A stretch of 64,000 bases of DNA from Paraescarpia echinospica (Eukaryota; Annelida; Polychaeta; Sabellida; Siboglinidae). This document shows positions 15,641 to 28,732 of this stretch, one piece after another. The stretch is from contig CM034534.1 in assembly GCA_020002185.1 (NCBI GenBank), forward strand, positions 39,156,168 to 39,220,167. Reading direction: 5' to 3'. The position numbers and the translations under genes were made by a program. The notes under the pieces were generated by a model. That model was not told the origin of the DNA. It made no database searches and saw only the letters and a program-made list of their open reading frames with translations. Numbering within the stretch: the stretch's first letter is position 1; every line of letters begins with the position of its first letter.

Positions 15641-16158
15641 AAGTAATGCCCAATGCCAGAGCGACCAAAACACACAGCGTTTGCCATCATGAATGTTGTG
15701 CAATTGCGTTTCCGTACTCGGGTAAGGGTATACACGTTTTCACTGAATAGTCAGAAGGATCGGTTTAACTAGAAACGAGTATAAGTACCAGGGATGGGTC
15801 ACGTACATGCATAATGTACTAAAGTACAAGTACAAGTACTTTCAATTTTGCCAAGTACAAGCACAAGTGCAAGTGCTCGTCTAAAAATATAGGCAAGTAC
15901 AAGTATTTTATTAAAAAACTCAAGTACAAATACAAAGTACTCTGACAATTTTAGTCACGTACAGTCAAGTACATTGAACGCTACATTTTAACATACCTGA
16001 GGTTCTGAACAGATTGAAATTGACTACTATTCAGTCATTATCTTAAGCCAAGGCAATTATGTCTACCACAAACGTCCTCAATACAAGTGAACTGGTGGTT
16101 TCTGACCATCTGAAGCCACTAACTAATAAACCCAAGCCAATATGGATTTCAACAAAAT

Positions 16159-17337
16159 ATGTCAACATGTCACGCACTAATAGATCTTGTTGATGCAATA
16201 ACCCAATCATTGGATGCAAAAAAATATGCTATTGGTGTTTTTATCGATTTAAAAAAGGCATTTGACACTGTCAATCACAAACTGTTATGTAAAAAAATTG
16301 AATTTCTTGGTATCCGTGGTGGGGCATTTAACTGGTTAAATAGTTATCTAGAAAACAGAAAACAATTTGTGTCCATTGACAAATGTAATTCTACTGTGCG
16401 CAATATATCATGTGGTGTCCCACAGGGTTCGATCCTGGGCCCCAAACTATTCATTCTATACGTCAATGATATGTGTAACATATCTAATCTAGTAAAATAC
16501 ATTCTCTTTGCAGACGATACTAATATCTTTTATGCAAATAGTAACATCAATAAACTAAACGAAACTGTATGTAACGTTCTGGACCAAATGTATACATGGT
16601 TTGCAGTAAATAAATTAACTCTGAACATATCTAAAACCAATTATATGTTATTTGGAAATCGTATGCTAAACAAAGAAATTAATATCAAAATACAAAATGT
16701 TAATATCGAAAGAGTAAGGGTCACCAAGTTTTTGGGTGTGTTTATTGATGATCTACTAAATTGGAAAGCTCATATAAAATACGTACAATCAAAGCTTTCA
16801 AAAAGTACAGCTATAATGCATAGATGCAGTCATCTACTTGATAGAAATAGTAGACGTATTCTATACAGTTCTCTCTTTTTGCCGTATTTAAATTATTGTG
16901 CAGAGATATGGGGAAACACGTACCCAACAAATACTAACTGTATTTTCTTATTACAAAAAAGAGTAATCCGCGTTATATTTGGTGCAAGATGGTTGGATCA
17001 TACAAACTCACTTTTCCAACAATTACATGTTCTAAAATGTCCAGATATCATAGAACTGAAAACATCGTTATTTATGTACAAAGCTTACTACAGCTGTTTG
17101 CCATCAAATATTCAGTGTTTGTTTACTAGACGGGAAATAGCATACTCAATGCGAGCTAATCATGACCTAGAACGACAGAGAGTCTGTTCTACCATGCGAT
17201 CAATGTCTCTTTGTGTAAAGGGAGTGCAATTATGGAATTCTCTATGTGATCATTTAAAAACTACTAATACTATTACTGAATTTAAGCGTAAATGCAAGAA
17301 CCTTTTATTTGAGAAATATCTGGTTGTGGAAACCTAA
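16159..17337 (+). pseudogene. LINE reverse transcriptase, C-terminal two thirds
   Basis: An uninterrupted 392-codon frame has FIDLKKAFDTVNH, the GVPQGSILGP loop, catalytic FADD (YILFADDTNIF) and the C-terminal regions SLFLPYLNYCAEIWGNTY and LKTSLFMYKA. The N-terminal endonuclease and early polymerase blocks are missing through 5' truncation, so the product would be inactive alone. The open frame suggests a recent insertion. Confidence 0.85.
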
Positions 17338-17744
17338 ATAAAATCAAACACAAATGTAATCATGCCATTGAGGAAATTACAATATGTGTAAAGATGTGTA
17401 CTTATGGCATACTTTAAATTTTGAATATGCACATATTCCATTGCATGTTTTCAATTATTGTAGCTAGATGGTTAGATGAATAGCAAATTCGAATAATATA
17501 ATATTGATGTCTCAAAATACATGTATGTATGTATGTGAATATATGTGTGTATATATGTGTGTATATGTGTGTATACATACATGTATATAATTATATATAT
17601 AAATACATGTCAGGGGTAAATTTACACAAAAGTCAATGACTTCGTATTTACCCCCTTCAAACATTGTATATTCTCACTTGTATAATAGTTAAACTTGTTT
17701 GGTTGTCTTGTCTTGTATATATTGTTATCAATGTTCTGAATAAA

Positions 17745-17835
17745 CGTTCATTCATTCATTCATTCATTCATTCATTCATTCATTCATTCATTCATTCATT
17801 CATTCATTTATTCATTCATTCATTCATTCATTCAC
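17745..17835. repeat. (TTCA)n microsatellite, LINE 3' tail
   Basis: More than 20 tandem TTCA/ATTC units form the terminal simple repeat of the nested LINE. Confidence 0.95.
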
Positions 17836-18209
17836 TATAGCTGATCAACAGATCAGTTAGTGTTAGTTTATCCCATGTAATTGACATATAAATAAATCAA
17901 CATGTAGTCATGCACCCTCAATTATGTTTCATGTTATGACGCTTTGTGCAAAATAAGAATAAATATACAGTAATTTTCAGGAAACCAATTTTGTTTAATC
18001 CTTCAGACAGAGCCAAATACTTAACGAAAACATAAAAGTACTTGGGAAAGTATTTGCAAAGTGCAAGTTCTTTGACAGTCAAGTACAAGTCTAAGTCCAA
18101 GTACTGAACTCAGCAAAATGGCAAAATACAAGTCCAAGTGTAGTACTTTCTGTACTTAAGTACACAGGTACTCGAGTATTTGAACCCATCCCTGTTAAGT
18201 ACTAGTGGT

Positions 18210-18485
18210 GACTTTATACGCAGATTATGTATGCGACTGACAAGTTAATGTCCTCGGCTTATAGACTGATGTCAACGAATTGACATTAATCAGCAGCGTT
18301 ATTCGAACTCAACAATCAGCACGTTAAATGTGAAGGGAATACTGCAATGAAACGAATGCAAGTACTGGTAGAGGCTTGATATACAGATTATGCCCGCTAC
18401 TGACAGGTCAATGTCCTTGAATTATAGACTGATGTCAACGAGTTTATATTAACCAGCAGCGTTATATAAACAGACAATGCGTTCT
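18210..18485. repeat. Tandem duplication, two diverged copies of about 110 bp
   Basis: Copies at about 18213-18290 and 18375-18460 share a CAGATTATG start, TATAGACTGATGTCAACGA in the middle and CAGCAGCGTTAT at the end. Confidence 0.75.
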
Positions 18486-18849
18486 GTCCGCCAAGTTACA
18501 AGTGCATGAAGTAGTGTGATCGTTCAAACAACTTTTAGCGTTATCGCGCACTGGCGCGAATTCGCCTTACTCTGGTCGAACTACAAATTTGCACACCTAA
18601 TCAATCATTGGCTAAGTAGGCTTGGTCAGCGTATAATATTTTATAGACATTTCAAGAGGAAGGGGAATATTTATAGGAAGATGAAACTCGTTCGTCTAAA
18701 AACTGAGGCGATTAGGCGAATTCGTTGTCATGGCCGTTGTCGGGGGTCGGTTTTGGGGAAACACGTTTACTGCCTCTCAGAATAACCTCTGGATAAACAG
18801 AAACGATAGTTGTCTAATATTAGCACAGCGGGAACACGCAGATTTTCAC

Positions 18850-21700
18850 ACAAAGTCAAATTGACATTGAAAATGTCTCCGTCTCGAAAGTCTCGGGTCC
18901 TGTTTGATAACATAGTAGTTGTCCAACAACTCTTCACAATCAACCTGTTTTTGTTTTTATAACAAGGCGCGTGGACGTACGGATTCTTAAAATCTGAAAT
19001 CAATATGGTAAACGGTTTTATCTCTGTAGTTCCAATATGAGTGTGTGGATACTGGACAATCTCTCTGTTCACTTTTTCAAAGCGCTCATCTCTGCATCAT
19101 CTTCATATTCTTTCTTGATTTCTTCTTCTTTCTTCCTGTCTGCCACAGACACTGAACTCATCACCATGCACTGAACCCATCACCACTCACCATGTACATG
19201 TACTTGTATCTCCGATTCAAAATCGAGTGTTTGCACTTTCTGTATTTGTTGCGATACTCGCCAGCACTTGTGCTATTGCGATGGCACCGACATAAGTGTT
19301 CGCACGAGTGTCTTTCTCTTGTTTCTGGTCAACATGTGTGTTTTGCTGAGCCGTTCGTGACAATGTGTCCGCCGTGTACATGTACTTTCCTGGTACATAT
19401 GAGAGTATCAGATCATACTTCTGCAACCTCAGTCGAATTCGTTGCATTCGTTGTGGACAATCATTCAGCGCTTTCGAGAAAATTGCAACAAGTGATTTGT
19501 GGTCGGTCTTCACTTCCACTGTCTGTCCGAACACGTATTGGTGAAATCTTTCACAGGTAAACTCCACAGCTAAAGCTTCTTTTTTGATGGGTGCATACCG
19601 CGATTGACAATCGGTCGTTTATCTTGATGCATACGAAACTGATAACCACTCACCACCATGCAGCCGTTGTAATACTGCCATATCATGCGATATTTTATTT
19701 GGCAATTCAGGGTTGTAGAATTGCAGCACGGGCTTGCTCGAGACCACCTCTTTCAGGTTTTCAAATGCTCTCTGTTGTTCCTGATCCCATTAGAAGTATG
19801 CATCGTATTTCATCAGCACTCTCAAGTGGTAACTAATTTCTTCTTTGTTTGTGGGTGACGTCATGTGCGTGATAGTTGCGACTTTCTCCGGGTATGGCTT
19901 CATGCCTTCTTTGCTGACAATTTCTCCCATAAAGTTAAACTCTGTTACGCCCATTTCACATTTCTCTTTCTTGAGGGATAACCTTGTCTCTCGACACTTG
20001 TCAAGGACTCTTCTCACAGTGGCATCATGCTGTTCTCGATGATGATATCGTCCATCGATGTGTCTACGTTTGTTATTGTTTCAAACAACTGATGGATGGT
20101 TCTGTGATATATCTCTGGATCACACGAGACTCCAAACAGAAGTCGCAGGTAGCGATACCTGCCAAATGGTGTGTTGATTGTGAAGAGTTTCAAGTTGTTT
20201 TCGTCTAAATTTAACTGTCAAAACCATTGGGTGCAGTCTATCTTTGAGAAGTACTTCACTCCTGACATTTTTGACATGATCTCTTCTCGTGTCGGAAGTT
20301 TGATGTGTTCTCTTCGAATTGCCTTATTCAAGTTTCTCGAGTCTAAGCCAACTCGAAGTGACCCATCTTGTTGTACACCAAGCGTAGGGAATTTACCGAA
20401 TCAGTCGGTTCTTCGATCTTTGTAATCACACCATTTTCTTCCATTCTCTTTAATTCTTCTTCCAACTCTTTGAATTTCCCAAATGGTACTTTCCTGCACG
20501 GTCCTACTACCGGTTGAGCTTGATGCTAACTTCTCCTGGTACACCTCCAAGTCCTCTGAACAAGTCTTCGTATTCTTCCAATATATCAGGAGCTTTCTTG
20601 TCATCAACTTGCTCAACAACTAGTACTCTCTTCAAAAGACCCATGTCATCACACATCAGTCTTCCCAATATAGGCTGAACTCGACCTGGACAGATGATAA
20701 ACAGTCATCGCTTTGAGTGTCCTTTGTGTTTCACAGTTTGTCTTGTTACAGCACCTTCTTCAACATTGTGGGCGCTAAGCTTCATTTTTGTAGCTCTCAT
20801 TTTTGGCCTGCTTGGAAGGGTGTTGTAGTCTTTCATTGGTATTATGTTCACATCACCGTCTGTGTCAAGTTGCATAGGGATGAATACATCATGTATACAC
20901 AGTGGCACAATCCAGGATTCTGTCTTCTTGTGTTCTTCTACAGTGTCAATCGTGTTCTCCTACCACGTGCGTGTTCTCCTACCACACAATCGTGTTCACC
21001 TACCACGTGCACTTTCTTCCGTGTTGTCACGTTTGGCCTTGGATTTCTGGCTCTACAACATCTCTTCAGGTGATCTCTTCCATGACATCTGTGGCATGTT
21101 TGTCCGGCAGCAGGACAGGGATTTCCTTCGTGACCATAGCCACACTTCATACATTTCTGTTTGTACGCATAGGTGTATTTCCTATTTCCGTCGTATACTG
21201 CCTGAATCCGCCTTTATCTTGCCGTGAGCCTTTGTTTTCTAATTTACTAGTGAACCTTCTGTCTTCCGACAAGACATGTCTATCTCTGTCATCAGCCAGT
21301 GACAATTCTTTCATCCTGCTGACGTTCAACTCATCATTTTTACAAATCATGATCGTCTTGTTAAGTATAAGTTCGTGAGTGTTCATTAGTTTTTTCGTGT
21401 TTCTACACTTCTTATACCTATAATGATCTTGTCACGAATCAGTCCTTCGGCTAACTGTTCGAACTCCCATATTTTTGCTATCTTCTGTGAGATACGATGC
21501 AAACGACTCGCCTTGTTTCTGTGTTCTTTCGTTAAAACGCAGTCTTTCATACGCCACATCTTTCTTTTCTTGCATATGTTTCTCAAATTGTTCTACAAGG
21601 TAAGCAAACTTGTGTTTGTTTTCTTTAACGATGTTGAAAGTATTGAATTCTGCAATTGCTTCCTCACCAGCACTGACAGGGTTCATACAGAATGAGCAAA
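18850..21700 (-). mobile_element. Ty3/Gypsy-type retrotransposon, degraded internal part
   Basis: Minus-strand fragments lie in the order Gag, protease, reverse transcriptase, RNase H. Gag's C-terminal half is at 21432-21686 (AGEEAIAEFNTFNI, AYERLRFNERTQKQGESF). Zinc knuckles are at 20938-21150 (CHRCHGRDHLKRC). A protease with LDTDGDVNII replacing the usual LDTGADVN pattern is at 20705-20908. Reverse-transcriptase pieces are at 20401-20619 and 19790-20017, and the RNase H/connection (KTDHKSLVAI, YTADTLSR) at 19217-19567. A linker follows to about 18850. No integrase core and no LTRs are visible. Many frameshifts and stops make it a relic. Confidence 0.8.
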
Positions 21701-24147
21701 GTCAAATTCAAGAACATTCAAGAACATTTTCGGGGTAAAAATTAGGACTTTTAATTGCCATTTCCAGGAGCGTTGTAAAGAAAAAAATTCAATATTTAAT
21801 GTCATGTATTTGTACATGTCCACTAGATGTAAATCGGTGTCCCTGCTTTTTATTATGAATTTATTAAAACTTATTTGTAATTTAAATAATTGTGTGTAGG
21901 TGTTTCTTTGATAAGTTTTGATTAGAAGATTCTCACAGAAGACTATTAAACTGCTTTTCACAATGTCACTGATCCTTTTCATGTTTCCACGAAGATTCTC
22001 AATAGGCTAAGTGTGCACATAATGTCTTAGTGTGTCTGAAATATTGCCTGCACAGGTCAGTCTTAGCAAGTCCAAGATGTGAAATTTATTTTTTTAAATG
22101 TTGTATTTGGCTCTGCCTTACACTGGCCTTTACGTTTTAATGATATGCTTTATTATTTTTTTAAATCTTTTATTTAACTTGCCTAAATTATTAGAAGTGT
22201 CCGCCTACAAGGTCCTCCTTCGGGGAGTAAACTAGTATTTATATATTTTCAATATAATTACTAATACATTTTCTCTGGTGCTTCCTTCCTTCATTCGATT
22301 TCTGATATTTTATATTTGACTTAGGCTTGCAATGCCTGCGTGTGTGTGATGACGATTGACGGCTGATGTCCACATTATTTTGATATCGCTCCGTGCATTG
22401 CACTAACTTCTGAATGTCACGACAATCGTTCACAACACAATTTTTATAATCATCGCCCAGTAATCACTCATCTCTGAATCTACTGTCATCCATAACTTGT
22501 GCTTGTCCCTACTAACGATTTTGCCCAAAGCTTCTTGTATGTTGCGCCTCTGAGCTCAGATTCCTGGGGATTTAGGCGCTATAGAAATTTGTCATTAGTA
22601 TTATTAAGCCATTATACCATTTCCACTATAGGTTGCTTTTCTCTAAATTTGTTCCATAACTAATAGGTTGGTCTACTGACTTCAGGTTAAGTTATTTGTA
22701 GACGTTATTTCAAAAAAGTATGCGCGTAAGTGTAATCTAGATACCTAAGAACAGCTTTTTCCCAGTTTGACAATGAAAATACTGGTAATTTTATTGTAAT
22801 TGTACGCTTAACAACGAACCAAAATCCCGCAGGCTCCAGAATTATGAACAATCATTCAGTCGTGACATTGTTGCTTGTGTACTTGTAACAATTCTCCTGC
22901 ATGCTTTGCAATGTTGTTGTGAAAAATAAAAGTGTCCTTATCCTTATAAGCTTAGTGCTGCAATTTGCTCGGAGCACGGAACGAAACTGTATATTGTCTT
23001 ACCATGCACTTATGTACGTCCCCACGTAGGCTTTGTTACCATACAATCGGTAAGGCATTAGGCCTAACAACAGTGATATACAAAAATGATAAGGGCGAAG
23101 ACATGCATTCAACTATCAAAGTGCCGCGTCGGCCTGATTTTCTGCAACTTGTTTTTTATATTTATAAAAAGAACAGTCAGAATTCTCTAGTCTGTAGGCC
23201 TACTCGCTGCATAACAATCCTATAAGTATTACTATTATATTATTTCACTGCGTGAGTAAACCAGCAACAATCTCTCTGGAAATGAGTTCCACTTTCTCTA
23301 AAAACGCCCCTTCCTCAATTAGCCCACTCTGCGGACCTATGTGCGCCTTATTAAACAATACCGCACTCCTGATATATCATGCTACATTTGGACAATATTG
23401 TTCTTTCAAAATATCCAATTGTGCTTTATGAAGGGAAAGGTCTAAACAAGAATGCCCTACCATTCTATGTTGAACTTAAGAAGAAACGCGTATATATGCG
23501 ATTTATAAATTTAATAGGGTATCTGAATCTGAATGGTTATGTCGTAAGAAGCAAATATTGGCTCAGGTTTACGACGGGGTGGGTGCGTGTGCGTGTTATT
23601 GAGTGTTTGCGCTGCAAGATAAGTGGCTGAAATGGTTTTTGGTCTCAGCCCAAGATTCTCGGGCATTGCGACTGGCCTTTGAAAGGAGAGAGAGTTTCTA
23701 TGAGAACGAAGGTAGCGATGTTTCTCAAATATTAGTTGTTGGTTTATGATGGCGTCCCATTACTGGACTATGCAATGTCGTCGTTCGTGTTGATTCTTGG
23801 ATATCAACATTAACACTATAGAGCCAAAGAGCGTAGCTAGGTATGACATATCTTCTTGTAGTTGGCGATTTGCATGTAGTTGGCGATACCGCAGTCATGT
23901 TGTTGATGTGTGCACAGATACAGATATCCATATGTGCTTATGCACATACGTGCATACGTACATCCATACATGTGTAAATATACATGCCATTTGTTTAAAA
24001 CCCGACCACGTATGAGTTCTATACATATAGTTTACGCATGTATGGTCGTGTGACGATGGAAAAATATGAGTAATAGGGTATAATTTTACTATTCACTAAA
24101 ACCTAACAATGTAGGTGCAAGGATGTGCTCGCACGTACACACATATT

Positions 24148-24150
<3 letters not shown>
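21701..24150. other. No gene recognised
   Basis: AT-rich, with only short open frames (for example 22965-23225 and 23379-23630) that have no recognised domain and no clear splice context. Upstream exons of gene B could lie here, but I could not identify any. Confidence 0.45.
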
Positions 24151-24159
<9 letters not shown>

Positions 24160-24183
<24 letters not shown>

Positions 24184-24251
24184 CGTGTGTGTGTGTGTGC
24201 GTGTGTGTGTGCATGTGTGCGTGCGTGCGTACGTGCGTGTGTGTGTGTGTA
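24160..24251. repeat. GT-rich microsatellite
   Basis: (TA)n followed by interrupted (GT)n with GCGT variants, ending where the palindromic element begins. Confidence 0.9.
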
Positions 24252-24706
24252 GGTCCTAACAGAAATCCACCAGTAACAATTTTATCACGCTATCTTGGCA
24301 CCCATCTTTATCCCATGCTATGCAGGACTCGACAGCTTATAGCCGGATTTATAAATCATGTACAATGGTGATTTTGGTGGTTAGATTAATTGACCGATAT
24401 GATTGTTACAACGTAACATTTGCTTTGTAGCCGCCATCTTAGATTTAACGTACGCCATAGTACGTCCAGCTGTGGCGGCCATCTTGAAATCTAAGACGGC
24501 AGCTTTTAATGTAAGCAAGTTAATTTTGTCATAATCTAATACAGTTCCGCCAAATAATATTATGTGCGTCTATAGCCACCAAAATAATTATTCTATATTA
24601 TTTAGTCCAGCATAGATTATGATTTTGGCAGCCATTTTAAAATTCAAGATAGCCACCAAGATAACGTGATAAACAAAATGCCACATGTGGATTTCTGTTA
24701 CAGGAG
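24252..24706. mobile_element. MITE-like inverted-repeat element
   Basis: The left end (CCTAACAGAAATCCAC, then TTTTATCACGCTATCTTGG) matches the complement of the right end (CCTGTAACAGAAATCCAC, then TTTATCACGTTATCTTGG). The arms are about 50 bp. The interior holds three blocks of a GCCGCCATCTT / AAATCTAAGA type that also pair with each other. No coding capacity is present and no clean target duplication was found. Confidence 0.65.
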
Positions 24707-25059
24707 AAAATTATCTACATTAAAACAAGTTTTTATCTAGCATAGAAACAAACTGCTAACTTGAAAAACTACATAGTGACCTACACTAACAGATGCGTTA
24801 CATCAACCGATTTGTCGTTTTGAGGTTAGCGTGGTGTAACAGCAAGTGTGTTGTTTGCTGAGAGCATGGGACAATAATTTGTAAAATGTAGGATTGTGGA
24901 TGTATTGACGTGGATACGCGACATTGGATTATTCGTGTATTCGCCAGTGGCGCCACAGGTACTACCGAATGGTGTCTAATCTGTGTCTGTTTATACAATG
25001 GTGAGCGTGGTCGCATTTACATGAGGCCGCAGTCATAGTTACTGCTGACAACGGAGCGG
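24707..25059. other. No gene recognised
   Basis: Unique-looking sequence between the MITE-like element and the LINE tail; nothing identifiable. Confidence 0.4.
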
Positions 25060-27510
25060 TAGTTTGCCAGAGAAATGAATGAATTAATGAATAAATAAAT
25101 TAATTAATGTTTATTTCCACAATCAACTGGTATATGTGTTTATAACAATATTTTACAATTGTGGAAATGGAGACAGTTGAAGTGTTATACTTATTAAACA
25201 CTGTCTCCATCCCTTTTATAACATACGATACATTAATAGCTACCATGTTATAACAATATACAAAAATAGGAAGAATAACAATATTTGTACAACACTGTTA
25301 GTAGATTTAACGATTTCACTAAATTTGTGTCAGTAATTAATACATATTTAAGAAATACACAAATGTCACGATATAATTACAACATTACAGAAATAATGTG
25401 TACTTTTCATAGATTTTATTTCTATATAACTTCTTAAAGGTTGTAATACTGTTAGAGGTCTTTATTTTATCATCTAATGTATTCCACAGTTTCACACCAT
25501 GTATTGTTACACAATTTGCTTTTTTTTTTGTTCTTGCAAAACCTTGCCTTATAGTTTTTCTTTGGCGAGTGATATAGGTTGAGCCCAAGCTTATCTTGAA
25601 CATATTTTGTAGATTTATAGGTAAACACCTCTTGTGAGCCTTATACATTATCATAGCTGTTTTCAGTTCAATCAAATCAAATACTTTTAAAACACAATGA
25701 TGTAGGTAATTCACATTGCACACAATTCTTACTGCCTTTTTTGTAACATGTAGATATAATTTATATTAGTCTTATATGTGTTACCCCACACTTCACAACA
25801 GTATGTCATATATGGAAGAAATAGTGAGTTGTACAATATCATGCAGGAGGTTCTATCTAGCACATGTCTTGCTTTGTACATAATTCCAATACTTTTAGAT
25901 AACTTAGCTTTTATCATGGCAATATGGTCTTTCCAGTTGAGCTTGTTATCTATTATTACACCTAGAAACTTAGTTGTATACACCATGGCAATCTTAGTTT
26001 TATTAACGCTTATTTCTACATTAATTTTTTTCTTGCAATTGTGAAACAACATAAAATTAGTTTTGGATAGATTTAAGGATAGTTTATTAACTGCAAACCA
26101 TGTGTTTAATTTATCCAGTTCACTACTTATGTTTTTACTTAGTTAAACAGGATCACTTCCTAAACAGAAAATAGTTGTGTCATCTGCAAAAAAGGATAAA
26201 TTACAATAATGTTGAAGTATTGCAAATATCATTGATATACAGTATAAATAATTTAGGCCCTAAGATCGAGCCTTGTGGTACTCCACAGATTACTTTTAGT
26301 AAGTTAGAATCACAGTTATCAAATGTGACATATTGTAGTCGGTTTTTTAGATAGCTATTGAGCCAGTCATTCGCAATACCTCTTATTCCATGCTGATTTA
26401 ATTTTGATAATAAAACTTAATGATCTAGTGTATCAAAAGTCTTTTTTTAAGTCAATAAAATCACCAATAGTGCACTTCTTATTATCCAGTGCTGTTGTAA
26501 TTTCTTCTGTGAGTTCAAGTAGTGCTAATGATGTGGACATACTCGATCTAAAACCACACTGACTGTTGCTTAGTATGCTGTGTTTTTCAATAAATGCATC
26601 AAGTTTGGTAATATATAGTTTTTCCAGGATTTATGAAAACTGTGGTAAAAGAGAAATAGGTCTGTAATTAGAAAAAAAACATGTTTATCATTACTTTTAA
26701 AAAGAGGGATTTCCTTTGCTATTTTCATTTTATCTGGAAAGATACCTTGTTTAAAAGAGTTGTTGTATATATGGGTAAGTGACTTCACAATGTGATAAAT
26801 TACCTTTTTAATTATGGACATATCTATGTTGTCATTTCCTGTAGATTTTTTGTTTTTACAGTTCTTAACAATATCAGTTATTTCACTTTCTGTTACACCA
26901 TTTAAAAACATTGTCTTAACATTACGACTTCCTAAGTAATCTGATACATTTGAATTTTTGGGGAATGTTTTTATGTTATTTGCTAGTTTAGGTCCTACAT
27001 TTATAAAATAATTATTCAACCCGTTGGCAATGTCTTTCTTATCTTTTACTGTTATACCATTATTTTCAAAACTATTTGGATGGTATGTATCTGTATATCC
27101 TTTCCTAATGATAGTGTTCGGTGTCTTCCAAGTTCCCTTAAAAATGTTTTTTCATTTTCCAATAATTTGTTGTAATATATTTTTTCACTGGTTCTAAGTA
27201 TTGATGTCAATTTATTTTTATATGTTTTACATTAGTCTTCGGCAGTTGTTGTTCTGTTTTGTAAAAACTTTTTGTAAAGATTATTTTTCTTTTTACACGC
27301 ATTCCGTAACCCATTTGTAAACCAAGGTTTGTCAGGATGATTGTTTTTATCCATACATATTTTTTTAATGGACAATTCTTATTATACAACAATGCAAAAT
27401 CATCTACAAAATTAGCATAAGCTACATTTACGTCCACTTCGTTTGTTACAGTTTCCCAGTATCTTGACACTTCAATATAGTAAATACAGTGGTCACTTGT
27501 GTCTTTACAC
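25060..27510 (-). mobile_element. LINE, 5'-truncated, cutting gene B's Thr-rich region
   Basis: Same family as 16118-17835, on the minus strand. Its 3' tail is an (ATTC)-like run at about 25070-25105. Coding blocks are an endonuclease-to-RT linker (27207-27512, NKNCPLKK), the early RT (26570-27019, NCKNKKSTGNDNIDMSII), catalytic FADD at about 26190, a GVPQG-type loop region, and the C-terminus (25729-26052, SLFLPYMTYCCEVWGNTY; 25385-25723). Stops and frameshifts separate them. The 5' end abuts the Thr-rich sequence at about 27510, so the insertion removed or displaced the upstream part of that exon. Confidence 0.85.
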
Positions 27511-28014
27511 ATACGACATCTACATCAACTACACCTACAACGACTACAATAACTACACCTACGATGACAACAACAACTACACATACAACATATACAACAA
27601 CTACACCAACGACGACTACAACAATTACACCTACGACGACTACAACAACTACACATACGGCATCTACATCAACTACACCTACAGCGACTACAACAACTAC
27701 ACCTTCGATGACAACAATAACTACACATACGACATCTACAACAACTACGCCTACAACATCTACAACAACTACACCTACGACGAAACTCTACACAATAACA
27801 ACAACGACTACACCACAGACAAGAACAACACAGACAACAGCCTTGACATCACCATTAACAACGACAACAACACCGACAACAACTACAACACCGACAACAA
27901 CCACAACATTACCAACAAAAACAACAGCAACAGCAACAACAACACAGACAACAGCAATGACATCACCACCACCAACAATAACGACTGAAACACAGGGGTG
28001 CCAACTCTTTACCC
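27511..28014 (+). pseudogene. Gene B Thr-rich exon
   Basis: An open frame of Thr with Pro, Ser, Ala and His runs from the LINE junction to a canonical donor GTAAGT at 28015-28020, leaving phase 1. It ends with a non-repetitive segment containing one Cys (GCQLFT). The DNA matches the gene A Thr-rich exon most closely around THTAST. The second open frame (Tyr/Asn-rich) across the same DNA is a shadow of the trinucleotide repeat. Confidence 0.6.
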
Positions 28015-28732
28015 GTAAGTCGGACATATTCTAATAAATGTGACGGTCATACACTGGAGTAGGAAACACACGTCCCCTTCTGTGCGTTTCGACCAAGGCT
28101 TACTGTATTACAGGATTCGACCTGCGTTTTTCAAATGACTTCCCAATAACATAATTATCACCAATTCAAGACACGACCAAAGTGCGACGCTCGCGAATAT
28201 CTAGCGACATCAAATCCATGTATATCCCAGTTTTCACGCCGGGCTCATTTTGAGAAATGTATTCGTCTGTTAAACTCTACCTTGTAATGTTTGAGGAATG
28301 TATTATGCATAGTAAGCAAATAACATTCGTTGTCGCAGGCTACATGCTTATGTTTTGTAAACATACGGTGTTTCTCCGCACTGTATACTACATAGCATAG
28401 TTTGCTGAAAACGCAGAATCTCACCTATAATGGTGGTAGTGGTAACCATGGCGGTGGCCGTGGTGTTGTTGTTTGTGGTGGGGAGGTCATGACAGTGATT
28501 GTGGTGGTAGTTGTGGCGATGGTGGTGGTGGTGATGATGATGGTGGCTTGGTGGTGGTGATTGCCGTGGTGATGGTGATGAGTTTGGTGATGATTGTTGT
28601 TGCTGTCCTTGTGGTTATGGTGTAGGTGGTGGTGACGGTTGTGGTTGTGGTTTTCGTTGTGGTTGTGGTGGTGGTGATCTTTCGTTATAAGCACGACAAG
28701 CTAACGACCGGTGTAACTGTTTCTGTTTGCAG
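28015..28732. other. Gene B intron with GGT/GTG low-complexity tract
   Basis: Intron between the Thr-rich and transmembrane exons. A GTGGTGGTG-type trinucleotide tract fills about 28430-28680. Confidence 0.6.

Larger units (their letters stand above)
16118..17835 (+). mobile_element. 5'-truncated LINE nested in the hAT
   Basis: It starts inside the reverse-transcriptase domain, in frame at INPSQYGFQQ (about 16118), and ends in a (TTCA)n tail at about 17745-17835. The body is 16159-17337. It is the best-preserved of three copies of one family in the window; the others are 25060-27510 and 34478-35315. The 5' truncation is typical of incomplete target-primed reverse transcription. Confidence 0.85.
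15789..18194. mobile_element. Non-autonomous hAT transposon with nested LINE
   Basis: The ends are inverted: CAGGGATGGGT at 15789 and its complement ending at 18194. They are flanked by near-identical 8-bp target duplications (ATAAGTAC at 15781-15788; TTAAGTAC at 18195-18202) that fit the hAT pattern nTnnnnAn. Subterminal AAGTACAAGTAC repeats occur in both arms, as is common in hAT elements. The arms (15789-16117 and 17836-18194) carry no transposase; the middle is a LINE that inserted later. Family assignment rests on TIR sequence and TSD length. Confidence 0.85.

Noticed and set aside
18516..18785. Basic 89-codon open frame
   Set aside because: No domain, and it lies in unassigned sequence downstream of the Gypsy relic; likely chance.
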